This document shows, in pieces, positions 1 through 5,659 of a stretch of 7,464 nt of DNA; positions within the stretch are counted from its first letter, which is position 1, and every line of letters starts with the position of its first letter. The DNA lies in the NCBI GenBank assembly GCA_003648085.1, contig QMOC01000120.1:1-7464 (forward strand), in the 5' to 3' direction. The notes under the pieces were generated by a model that was given only the letters and a program-made list of their open reading frames with translations, searched no databases and was not told the origin of the DNA. The translations under genes were made by a program, and so were the position numbers. Source of the stretch: Chloroflexota bacterium. GTDB lineage: Bacteria; Chloroflexota; Anaerolineae; B4-G1.

Positions 1-21
1 CATTGGAGTGAAGGAGGGGCT

Positions 22-753
22 GTGATCGGCAGAGGCACCATCATCAACGTCATCACCGTCCTGGTGGGTGGGACGCTGGGCACGCTGCTGGGCGCCCGCC
101 TGCCGGAGAGAGTGCGCGAGACGATTATGCACGGCCTGGGCCTGCTGACCCTCGTCATCGGCGTCCAACTGGCCCTCAAAACCGACAACATCCTCATTGT
201 CTTGGGGAGCCTGCTCCTGGGGGGCATCGCGGGGGAGTTGCTGCGCATCGAGGACCGGCTCAACCAGGCGGGACGCTGGCTGGAGGACAGGACCACCGGG
301 CTCGGCAACCCCTCCACCGCCGACCTGCCACGGCCTGCCGCATCCCGCTTCAGCCGTGCCTTCCTCACGGCCAGCCTGGTCTTCTGCGTCGGCCCGATGA
401 CCATCCTGGGCTCCATCCAGGACGGCCTGATCGGTGACTACACCCTGCTGGCGGTCAAAGCGACGCTGGATGGATTCGCCTCGCTGGCCTTCGCGTCCAC
501 GCTGGGGCCGGGCGTGATCTCTGCGGCCCTCACTGTGCTGCTCTACCAGGGCGCGCTGACGCTGGGGGCTGGGTGGGCCAGCGCAGTGCTCGCCGACCCG
601 ATGATCACCGAGATGACGGCCACCGGGGGCGTGCTGATGCTGGCATTGGGGCTGGGCCTGTTGGAGATCAAACAAATCCGGGCTGGCAATCTCCTCCCCG
701 CGCTCCTCGTGGCCCCGCTCATCGTCGCCATTATCTCTTCGCTCCAACACTGA
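22..753 (+). CDS. DUF554 family multi-pass membrane protein
   Basis: A 243-residue, very hydrophobic protein of the DUF554 family (related to E. coli YqgA), whose biochemical role is unknown. The strongest family signature is the run around residues 121-137, containing FCVGPMTILGSIQDGL, followed by GD at 138-139. Likely membrane segments lie near residues 4-24, 36-51, 57-75, 113-131, 142-163, 165-185, 202-217 and 223-240; the only clearly soluble stretch is about 76-110. The GTG start at 22 is supported by AAGGAGGGG at 11-19. The length matches the family (about 230-240 residues). Another reading frame over bases 2-25 ends in TGA overlapping this start (GTGA), so an upstream gene could be translationally coupled, but too little is visible to call it. 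The rpmH promoter follows 57 bases downstream, so this gene is probably a separate transcription unit from the ribosomal operon. The family call is secure; the function is not known. Confidence 0.88.
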   Translation: MIGRGTIINVITVLVGGTLGTLLGARLPERVRETIMHGLGLLTLVIGVQLALKTDNILIVLGSLLLGGIAGELLRIEDRLNQAGRWLEDRTTGLGNPSTADLPRPAASRFSRAFLTASLVFCVGPMTILGSIQDGLIGDYTLLAVKATLDGFASLAFASTLGPGVISAALTVLLYQGALTLGAGWASAVLADPMITEMTATGGVLMLALGLGLLEIKQIRAGNLLPALLVAPLIVAIISSLQH

Positions 754-809
754 GCCACTTCTCCGACCCGACCGCCCACCACGGCAATTCCCGGAGAGCC
801 CTCGCCGAT

Positions 810-838
810 TTGACCGCTTGTGCTGCTTGGGGTATAAT
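810..838 (+). promoter_or_regulatory. Housekeeping sigma-70/SigA-type promoter for rpmH-rnpA
   Basis: TTGACC at 810-815 and TATAAT at 833-838 are separated by exactly 17 bases, which is one mismatch from the full bacterial consensus. Transcription would begin near 844-846, giving a leader of about 32 bases before the rpmH start at 877. It lies in the 123-base gap between the DUF554 gene and rpmH, the expected place for the strong rpmH promoter. A second TTGACA at 849-854 has no suitable -10 box and is too close to the start codon to be used. Confidence 0.82.
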
Positions 839-876
839 GGCGCGGCTGTTGACATTGGCTAATCAATGGAGGAAGG

Positions 877-1077
877 ATGCCGAAGCGAACGTATCAACCC
901 AAAAAGCGCAAGCGTATGCGCGCACATGGTTTCAGGGCCCGTATGGCCACACCGGGTGGAAGGCGGGTGCTCAAGGCGCGGCGGCAGAAAGGCCGGCGGC
1001 GATTGACTGTGCGTAGAGAGTGGGCCAAGAAATTGAACTGGAAGGAAAGTGCGCAGCGGCCACGACGCCGAGCCTAG
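877..1077 (+). CDS. rpmH: 50S ribosomal protein L34 (C-terminally extended)
   Basis: Encodes L34, a small basic protein of the large ribosomal subunit that binds 23S rRNA. Residues 1-45 follow the family closely: [13 protein letters not shown], then HGFRARMAT (17-25), [10 protein letters not shown] (27-36) and KGRRRLTV (38-45). Most bacterial L34 proteins end about here, at 44-46 residues. This one continues for 21 more residues (46-66), which include two tryptophans and finish with the basic run RPRRRA. The ATG at 877 has GGAGG at 868-872, and the promoter at 810-838 lies just upstream. rnpA begins 27 bases after the stop, the usual rpmH-rnpA order. The identity is certain; the extension may be a lineage trait or the result of an old stop-codon loss or frameshift. 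Confidence 0.97.
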   Translation: MPKRTYQPKKRKRMRAHGFRARMATPGGRRVLKARRQKGRRRLTVRREWAKKLNWKESAQRPRRRA

Positions 1078-1104
1078 CGGCCCGACGTGGTTCACCGGTG
1101 GCGG

Positions 1105-1440
1105 ATGGAACGACGCATTCGATTGCGACACACGAACGATGTGCGACGAGTGTATGAGGAAGGGCAATCGTGGCCCCACCCTTTGCTGGTGTTGGTCGCA
1201 CGGCCCAACGGCCTCGACTTCACCCGCGTGGGGGTTACCGCCAGCCGGAGTGTGGGGAAAGCAGTGGCCCGCAACCGGGCCAAGCGACTCCTGCGCGAAG
1301 CAGCGCGTCGCCTCTACCCCCAGTTCGGGGCCGGGTGGGATGTGATGTTGATCGCACGGCCAAGAATTCTCGAGGTGAAAGAGCCACAGGTCGAGAAGGC
1401 GTTGGCTGCGCTGTTGAAACGGGCCGGATTGAGTATGTAG
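1105..1440 (+). CDS. rnpA: Ribonuclease P protein component
   Basis: Encodes the protein subunit of RNase P, which with the catalytic RNA removes 5' leaders from precursor tRNAs. From the ATG at 1105 the product has 111 residues, normal for the family. It starts with the typical RLRHTNDVRRVYEEGQSW pattern (residues 6-23). The RNR signature is intact: RVGVTASRSVGKAVARNRAK (41-60), with R56, N57, R58 and R61 as the RNA-contacting residues. An in-frame GTG at 1087 would add six residues (MVHRWR), but the ATG fits the usual N-terminus better; neither has a strong ribosome binding site, so translation may be coupled to rpmH 27 bases upstream. Family assignment is firm; the start is uncertain by six codons. 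Confidence 0.95.
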   Translation: MERRIRLRHTNDVRRVYEEGQSWPHPLLVLVARPNGLDFTRVGVTASRSVGKAVARNRAKRLLREAARRLYPQFGAGWDVMLIARPRILEVKEPQVEKALAALLKRAGLSM

Positions 1441-1441
1441 A

Positions 1442-1536
1442 GGGTTTCAGGTTGCGGCGCGTTTCAAGTCTCAGGCTAGACGAACCTGAGACCTGAAACC
1501 CGAAATTTGAGACTTGAGACCTGAGACTTGAGACTT
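1442..1536 (+). repeat. Intergenic heptamer and inverted repeat cluster between rnpA and yidD
   Basis: Nearly all of this spacer is built from variants of GAGACTT/GACCTGA and their reverse complements. Four tandem heptamers lie at 1509-1536 (GAGACTT, GAGACCT, GAGACTT, GAGACTT). An imperfect 15-bp inverted repeat, GTTTCAAGTCTCAGG at 1461-1475 and CCTGAGACCTGAAAC at 1485-1499, has one mismatch and a 9-base loop. A second pair, GGGTTTCAGGT at 1442-1452 and ACCTGAAACCC at 1491-1501, is perfect and shares the right arm, so two alternative stems are possible. There is no coding signal and no T-run typical of an intrinsic terminator. The function is unknown; it could be a slippage-expanded repeat or a transcript-end structure. 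Confidence 0.75.
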
Positions 1537-1575
1537 GATTGAGGCCCAACCAATGAGCCCATACTGGAGAAAAGG

Positions 1576-1803
1576 ATGAAGGCTGTCCTCTTAGGTATGA
1601 TTCGCCTCTATCAGATGACCCTCTCGCGCGTGCTCCCTCCCACATGCCGTTTTGTCCCTTCCTGTTCCCAGTACGGCTATGAAGCCATCGCCCGCTATGG
1701 AGTCTGGCGCGGTACCTGGCTGGCCGTCAAGCGAGTCGCCCGCTGCCACCCTTTCAACCCAGGGGGGTATGATCCCGTTCCAAATCTGGAGGAGGATAAG
1801 TAA
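1576..1803 (+). CDS. yidD: Membrane protein insertion efficiency factor YidD
   Basis: A 75-residue member of the YidD (DUF37, haemolytic alpha-like) family, thought to assist YidC-dependent insertion of proteins into the inner membrane. The family core is complete: [15 protein letters not shown] (24-38), then [19 protein letters not shown] (42-60) and GGYDPVP (63-69). The conserved cysteines are at 24, 30 and 57. The N-terminus (1-20) is amphipathic or hydrophobic and is expected to associate with the membrane. The ATG at 1576 is preceded by GGAG at 1566-1569. The stop codon is directly followed by the TTG start of the propeller lipoprotein, so the two are likely co-translated. The placement rpmH-rnpA-yidD-(x)-yidC-khpB is the classic arrangement with one gene inserted. 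Confidence 0.95.
   Translation: MKAVLLGMIRLYQMTLSRVLPPTCRFVPSCSQYGYEAIARYGVWRGTWLAVKRVARCHPFNPGGYDPVPNLEEDK
1788..1796 (+). promoter_or_regulatory. Ribosome binding site fixing the TTG start of the propeller lipoprotein
   Basis: GGAGGAGGA lies inside the last codons of yidD, with seven bases to the TTG at 1804. No ATG or GTG in that frame sits at a comparable distance, and the TTG directly follows the yidD stop TAA. The signal peptide read from this TTG is complete, so this is the start rather than an internal codon. Confidence 0.75.
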
Positions 1804-2934
1804 TTGAATCAATCCCGGACATGGCGCCGGCCCATCGCCTTGGCGATGTTGGCGGCGGTAATCCTAAGCGTGAGTGGCTGTACCGGAGGTGTACGGGCCT
1901 CGAGTTGGACGGGGCTGACCGTCGTGGACGAGAGGTTATACGCAGCCGACCTGGAGCAAGTCGTGGCGTTGAACGCAGCAGACGGTGAGCCTCGGTGGGC
2001 TTTTCCGGAGGACCCGAAGAAAGACGGACGCGGGGCCTTCTACGTTACCCCGGCAGTGGGCGAGGGACACGTGATTGTGGCCTCGTACGTACCCGGTGGC
2101 GGTTTCTTCAGCCAACCTAGGAATATCGTTTGGGCACTGGATGTTGAGACCGGCAACGAGTTGTGGCATTTCGAAGACGCTGCCGGTCAATACGTCGAAG
2201 GCGGGGCCATAAGCGGCGGCCTCTTCGTCATTGGCAACAGCGATGGCAACATCTACGCGCTGGATGTGGAGAGCGGTGAGCCCAGGTGGATTTTCAAAAC
2301 CGGGCACCGCGTGTGGGCCACTCCCCTCATCGTCTCGGACATAGTCTACATCGGCTCGATGGATCGCTATCTCTACGCACTGGATCTGTCCACTGGTGAG
2401 GTGCGCTGGAAATTCCACGCTGAGGGGGCCTTCGCTGCCACACCCGCGTTGCGTGATGACACACTCTACATCGGCGCTTTCGACGATCGGCTCTATGCCA
2501 TAGACGCGCACACTGGGACCGAACGCTGGCACTTCAAAGGTGAAAATTGGTTCTGGGGCAGTCCGGTTATCTACGACGATACCGTCTATGCCACCGATGT
2601 GAGTGGCAATGTCTACGCTGTAGACGCCGAGAGCGGCGAGCAGATCTGGCATCATGACCTTGGCGCACCTGTGCGGGCAGGGCCGGCGCTGGCCGAGGAT
2701 GGGAGCAAGTTATTCGTCGGCAGTCAGAACGGCACCCTGTATGCGCTGAACACCGCCGATGGTTTAGTGCTGTGGCTGGGAGAGAGTGAAGGGCAGGTAC
2801 TTTCGACGCCGGTGGTGGATGGGTCGGTGGTGTATGAAATGCTGATCTACGGGCCTCATCGTATACGGGCGCTATATGTGGATAATGGGCGTGAGGTGTG
2901 GGTCCACCCGCCTGTGGTTGAGGAACAAAAATGA
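1804..2934 (+). CDS. Secreted lipoprotein with eight PQQ-like beta-propeller repeats (BamB-like fold)
   Basis: A 376-residue predicted lipoprotein. The N-terminus has basic residues (RTWRR, 5-9), a hydrophobic segment (11-24) and a lipobox VSGC with the lipidated cysteine at 26, so it should be anchored on the outer face of the cytoplasmic membrane. The rest is a quinoprotein-like propeller: eight copies of the pattern (L/I)YALD-x-x-(S/T)G-x-x-x-W-x-F occur near residues 53-66, 108-123, 149-164, 189-204, 229-244, 269-284, 310-324 and 353-367, matching an eight-bladed propeller. Proteins of this kind (BamB and relatives) act as binding scaffolds, and no dehydrogenase domain is present. Translation probably couples to yidD, and yidC follows. 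A scaffold helping YidC substrates to fold is a reasonable inference only; a BamB role in outer-membrane assembly is not supported, because no other Bam gene is visible and the likely host phylum has no typical outer membrane. Confidence 0.85.
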   Translation: MNQSRTWRRPIALAMLAAVILSVSGCTGGVRASSWTGLTVVDERLYAADLEQVVALNAADGEPRWAFPEDPKKDGRGAFYVTPAVGEGHVIVASYVPGGGFFSQPRNIVWALDVETGNELWHFEDAAGQYVEGGAISGGLFVIGNSDGNIYALDVESGEPRWIFKTGHRVWATPLIVSDIVYIGSMDRYLYALDLSTGEVRWKFHAEGAFAATPALRDDTLYIGAFDDRLYAIDAHTGTERWHFKGENWFWGSPVIYDDTVYATDVSGNVYAVDAESGEQIWHHDLGAPVRAGPALAEDGSKLFVGSQNGTLYALNTADGLVLWLGESEGQVLSTPVVDGSVVYEMLIYGPHRIRALYVDNGREVWVHPPVVEEQK

Positions 2935-3026
2935 GTCTGGCTAAAATTCGTGGGGAGAAAAGGCCGGAGGCCCCGCTTCAGCGGGGATTTTCCGGCTGAA
3001 GCCGGGCGTCCCACCGATTTTAGCCA
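2933..3026 (+). repeat. Palindromic intergenic element, copy 1 (complete, with terminal inverted repeats)
   Basis: An 89-bp unit at 2938-3026 is bounded by imperfect terminal inverted repeats: TGGCTAAAATTCGTGGG (2938-2954) and CCCACCGATTTTAGCCA (3010-3026), which pair except for a short mismatched patch. Inside are two perfect hairpins, CCCCGCT-TC-AGCGGGG (2971-2986) and CCGGCT-GA-AGCCGG (2992-3005). These are also complementary to each other through GCTTCAGC (2975-2982) and GCTGAAGC (2995-3002), so a single larger cruciform is possible. A reverse-complement copy lies at 7333-7411, identical over 73 bases (2933-3005 against 7339-7411). The repeated sequence begins at the stop codon of the propeller gene and fills most of the gap before yidC. 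It looks like a REP- or MITE-type element; no transposase is present. Confidence 0.88.
2971..2991 (+). terminator. Possible intrinsic terminator or attenuator within palindromic element copy 1
   Basis: A seven-pair GC-rich hairpin, CCCCGCT-TC-AGCGGGG, is followed by ATTTT. This has the form of a weak intrinsic terminator 36 bases after the propeller gene stop. The T-run is only four bases long, and no obvious promoter is seen between it and yidC, so partial attenuation or 3'-end protection is as likely as full termination. Confidence 0.35.
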
Positions 3027-3054
3027 TACCCAACGAGAATAGGAAGGACGGGCC

Positions 3055-3822
3055 GTGTTCGATTTTATCGCTTATCCATTAGCCAATCTGATGTTACTCC
3101 TGTATAACTTCCTGGGGCATCAGACCGTCGCAGCCCTTGCTGTGTTGACCACCTTGATTCGCTTGTTGATTCTGCCGTTGACGCTGGGGCAGCAGCGGTC
3201 GGCGCGCAGGATGCAGGAACTTCAGCCGCAGATCGAGAAGTTGCAGAAGAAGTACGGCAAGGATAAAGAGCGACTGGCGCAGGAGCAGATGAAGTTGTGG
3301 AAAGAGGCAGGCATTAACCCTATGGGGGGATGCCTGCCGCTGCTGATTCAACTGCCGATTATGATCGGTCTCTACCAGGCGATTATGTACTGCGTGCCTA
3401 CGACACCCTTGCAACTGTTTCAATTCTCCCAGCACATCTACAAGTGGCTGCCCGGCGTTGTGGGACTTGTGCCACTGCAGAGCACGTTCCTGGGGATGGA
3501 CCTGGGTCAGCCTCCCAATATAGCCCATTGGTGGTCTTACGCTTTGCCGCTTCTGGTCTTCGCCACCACCTGGCTGCAACAGAAACTTCTCTCCCCGCCT
3601 GCCCCCAGTGGCGACCAATCGCAGACGGCAATGATGAGCCAGCAGATGCAGATCATGATGCCGTTGATGTTCGGCTTCATTGCCCTCCAGTACGCGACGG
3701 GACTCTCCATCTATTTCATCATTTCCAACCTGATTGGAATTGCCCAGTTCTATCTCATCCAACAGAATCGGAGCGATAAGACCGGGAAAGATAAGAAAGT
3801 GCGTCGTCCAACTCGCAGGTGA
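3055..3822 (+). CDS. yidC: Membrane protein insertase YidC/Oxa1 family
   Basis: A 255-residue YidC of the short type found in Gram-positive bacteria and related lineages, lacking the large periplasmic domain of the proteobacterial protein. It inserts and folds integral membrane proteins alone or with SecYEG. Visible parts are a first membrane segment (about 24-45) carrying the groove arginine at R36 in TTLIRLLILPLT, a charged cytoplasmic coiled-coil hairpin (about 46-85), the motif GINPMGGCLPLLIQLPI (86-102), which opens the second membrane region, and further hydrophobic segments near 160-177, 200-214 and 216-235. The C-terminus is basic (KDKKVRRPTRR), as expected for ribosome contact. There is no lipobox. 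The GTG start at 3055 has AGGAAGG at 3041-3047. khpB follows after 72 bases. Confidence 0.96.
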   Translation: MFDFIAYPLANLMLLLYNFLGHQTVAALAVLTTLIRLLILPLTLGQQRSARRMQELQPQIEKLQKKYGKDKERLAQEQMKLWKEAGINPMGGCLPLLIQLPIMIGLYQAIMYCVPTTPLQLFQFSQHIYKWLPGVVGLVPLQSTFLGMDLGQPPNIAHWWSYALPLLVFATTWLQQKLLSPPAPSGDQSQTAMMSQQMQIMMPLMFGFIALQYATGLSIYFIISNLIGIAQFYLIQQNRSDKTGKDKKVRRPTRR

Positions 3823-3894
3823 GTTCCCACACCCCACTCTCCCGCCCATACATTGCGCTTCACGTTTCACTCACTGAACTCAGGAGCATATCAT

Positions 3895-4641
3895 ATGGCA
3901 GAAATGGAGCAGGCAATAGAGGCTGCCGGAGCAGACGTGGAGGCAGCGATTGCCGCGGGCCTGGCACGCCTAGGGGTTGATCGGGACGCGGTGGAGATCG
4001 AAGTGCTGGATGAGGGCAGCCGCGGCGTGCTCGGACTGGGAGCGCGAGCGGCCCGTGTGCGCCTGACGCCTAAGTTGAAGGCCGTGCCGCGTCCGGCTCC
4101 CGCAGCACCGGCCGAGCCGGTTGCTCCACCCGCTGTAGAGCCGGCAGAGCCTGCTGTGGAGGAGAAGGATGAAGCCGAAGTGTCTCGGGTAGTGCTGCTG
4201 GAACTTCTGGAACTTCTGGGCATAGAGAAGGCGCGAGTTGACGTGCGGCGAGCCGAGCCTGCCCCAGACGAGAAGGCACCGCCGCTGGTGCTTGATGTGC
4301 GTGGCTCAGGCGTCAACGTGCTGGTAGGCTACCGCGGAGAGACGCTGGCGGCGTTGCAGCATATCACCCGCTTGATTGTAGGGCGGGAGATGGCACGTCG
4401 GGTGCATCTGGTGGTGGATGTAGATGGGTTCAAGGCACGCCGGGAAAAATCGCTCCGTCGCCTGGCCCATCGTATGGCAGAGCAGGCGGTGCGTACCAAC
4501 CGCACGGTGGTGCTGGATCCTATGCCCCCCCACGAGCGCCGAGTCATCCACCTGGCACTGCGCGATCATCCTTGGGTGACCACTCAGAGCATCGGCGAGG
4601 GGAACCGGCGCAAGGTCACCATCATCCCACGACGACAATAG
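3895..4641 (+). CDS. khpB: RNA-binding protein KhpB/Jag (Jag-N, KH and R3H domains)
   Basis: A 248-residue protein (also called Jag, EloR or SpoIIIJ-associated). The N-terminal Jag-N domain spans about 1-57 and ends with EVLDEGSRGVLGLGARAARV. A low-complexity Ala/Pro/Glu linker (about 62-95) follows. The KH domain spans about 97-177, with the nucleic-acid loop GYRG at 145-148. The R3H domain covers about 183-245, with the signature R215-x3-H219. Relatives bind RNA and, in streptococci, affect cell elongation. The ATG at 3895 has AGGAG at 3882-3886; a longer in-frame reading from a TTG at 3853 would add 14 residues unrelated to the family and is rejected. The position right after yidC is the standard one. 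Confidence 0.95.
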   Translation: MAEMEQAIEAAGADVEAAIAAGLARLGVDRDAVEIEVLDEGSRGVLGLGARAARVRLTPKLKAVPRPAPAAPAEPVAPPAVEPAEPAVEEKDEAEVSRVVLLELLELLGIEKARVDVRRAEPAPDEKAPPLVLDVRGSGVNVLVGYRGETLAALQHITRLIVGREMARRVHLVVDVDGFKARREKSLRRLAHRMAEQAVRTNRTVVLDPMPPHERRVIHLALRDHPWVTTQSIGEGNRRKVTIIPRRQ

Positions 4642-4678
4642 GCTACACGGCGCTTAAACCCGCTGCAGTACTTGTGAG

Positions 4679-4752
4679 GTCGCCCTTCGGCGACTGGACC
4701 GCTCCACAAAGGTGGACTTTGCAGTCGCTGCCCATGACTTCAATTGCCGGGC
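4679..4752 (+). repeat. Structured spacer upstream of the PfkB kinase, with mutually exclusive hairpins
   Basis: GTCGCC (4679-4684) pairs perfectly with GGCGAC (4689-4694) around a CTTC loop. GCGACTG (4690-4696) pairs perfectly with CAGTCGC (4722-4728), enclosing a smaller hairpin TCCAC-AAAG-GTGGA (4703-4716). The first and second stems share bases 4690-4694, so only one can form at a time. A weaker pair, GCCC (4730-4733) and GGGC (4749-4752), follows. This could be a worn palindromic repeat or a leader that influences the downstream gene. No riboswitch class was recognised. Confidence 0.5.
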
Positions 4753-4780
4753 TTTGATGTGCCATTGTCAAGTAACTGCT

Positions 4781-5659
4781 ATGGTTGAACTGGACTATCT
4801 GGTCATCGGTCACGTGACCCGCGATCTGGTAGATGGTGCCTTCACGATTGGTGGGACGGTTTCCTACGCTGCCCGCACTGCGCGGGCGCTGGGCTGTCGC
4901 GTTGGTGCTATCACCAGCGCCAGCCCTGACCTCGATCTGAGCGAGGTGTTGGACGGCGTGGTCATCACCCGCTTCCCTGCCACTGCAACGACCACCTTCA
5001 GAAATATCTACACCGCCGATGGTCGGCGCCAGATGCTACACGGCGTCGCAGAGAGGCTGGTGCCGGCGATGGTGCCACCGAACTGGCGGACGACCATCGT
5101 CCACCTGGGACCGGTGGCTCGGGAGTGCGATCCGGCGCTGACGGACGTGTTTGGCGACGCTTTTATAGGTCTGACTCCCCAGGGGTGGATGCGCCGTTGG
5201 GATTCTGCCGGACACGTGAACCCCTGCCGGTGGGAGATGGCCGATGAGTTGCTTGCCCGTGCCGACGCCGTTGTGCTGAGTGAGGAGGACGTGCTACGCG
5301 ACGAATCGCTGGTGGCCCAATATGCCGCCCAGACGCGGCTGCTGGTTGTGACCCGGGCAGCAGCGGGCTGTACCGTATACACAGCCGGCCAGGCCCGCCA
5401 CTTCCCGGCTCCGACCGTGCATGAGGTGGACCCCACCGGCGCGGGCGACATCTTCGCGGCCGCCTTTTTCGTGTGGCTGCAGCGCACGGGAGACCCCTGG
5501 ACGGCGGCGCGTTTCGCCAATTGCATCGCTGCCCGCTCCGTGACGCGGGTGGGATTGGCCGGTACACCCAGCCCGGAGGAGATTGCTCATTGTCGGCAGG
5601 CCCTGGAGGCCATGCGAAGTGGAGTGAGCCAGGATGCCGATCATCTACGCGCTGGCTAA
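4781..5659 (+). CDS. PfkB-family carbohydrate or nucleoside kinase
   Basis: A 292-residue member of the PfkB/ribokinase superfamily, which transfers the ATP gamma-phosphate to a sugar or nucleoside hydroxyl. The C-terminal signature DPTGAGDIFAAAF is present at 217-229, with the GAGD anion hole and catalytic base D223. The N-terminal sugar-binding region includes GGTVSYAARTARALG (24-38), where the family often has Asn at the position of S28 or nearby. LSEEDVL (166-172) matches the usual N/S-x-x-E element. The substrate cannot be told from the sequence. The start at 4781 (MVELDYLVIG) fits the family; a GTG at 4712 would add 23 unrelated residues. No clear ribosome binding site is seen. The 3' end overlaps parA by 26 bases, so the kinase and parA are likely co-translated. 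Why a kinase sits with the segregation genes is unknown. Confidence 0.88.
   Translation: MVELDYLVIGHVTRDLVDGAFTIGGTVSYAARTARALGCRVGAITSASPDLDLSEVLDGVVITRFPATATTTFRNIYTADGRRQMLHGVAERLVPAMVPPNWRTTIVHLGPVARECDPALTDVFGDAFIGLTPQGWMRRWDSAGHVNPCRWEMADELLARADAVVLSEEDVLRDESLVAQYAAQTRLLVVTRAAAGCTVYTAGQARHFPAPTVHEVDPTGAGDIFAAAFFVWLQRTGDPWTAARFANCIAARSVTRVGLAGTPSPEEIAHCRQALEAMRSGVSQDADHLRAG

Noticed and set aside
2..25. 3' end of an upstream gene overlapping the DUF554 start (GTGA)
   Set aside because: Only seven codons are visible and one of the other frames is also open, so it is mentioned under the DUF554 entry but not called.
849..854. TTGACA as an alternative -35 box for rpmH
   Set aside because: The matching -10 position falls at the ribosome binding site and start codon (about 872-877) and has no TATAAT-like sequence.
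754..876. Replication origin upstream of rpmH
   Set aside because: The 123-base gap shows a promoter but no TTATCCACA-type boxes or AT-rich unwinding region, and no dnaA or dnaN is next to it.
573..1016. Long open frame spanning the end of the DUF554 gene, the rpmH promoter and rpmH
   Set aside because: It is out of frame with two well-supported genes, has no ribosome binding site, and its product has the Arg/Pro/Ala-rich composition of a shadow frame in GC-rich DNA.
1936..2655. 239-codon minus-strand open frame opposite the propeller gene
   Set aside because: It mirrors a gene with a clear signal peptide and eight repeat motifs; the antisense product has no recognisable domain and looks like a coding shadow.
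1804..2934. Calling the propeller protein a PQQ-dependent dehydrogenase or true BamB
   Set aside because: There is no catalytic dehydrogenase region or haem motif, and no other outer-membrane assembly gene is present; only the fold and lipoprotein anchor are supported.
3891..4316. Minus-strand open frame opposite khpB
   Set aside because: Its product is Ser/Thr/Arg/Ala low-complexity sequence, a complement of the Ala/Glu/Pro-rich Jag linker, with no family resemblance.
2060..5218. Further CACGTG hexamers at 2068-2073 and 5213-5218 as parS sites
   Set aside because: Only the six central bases and one or two flanking bases match, they lie inside coding regions, and two or three such hexamers are expected by chance in a GC-rich window of this length.
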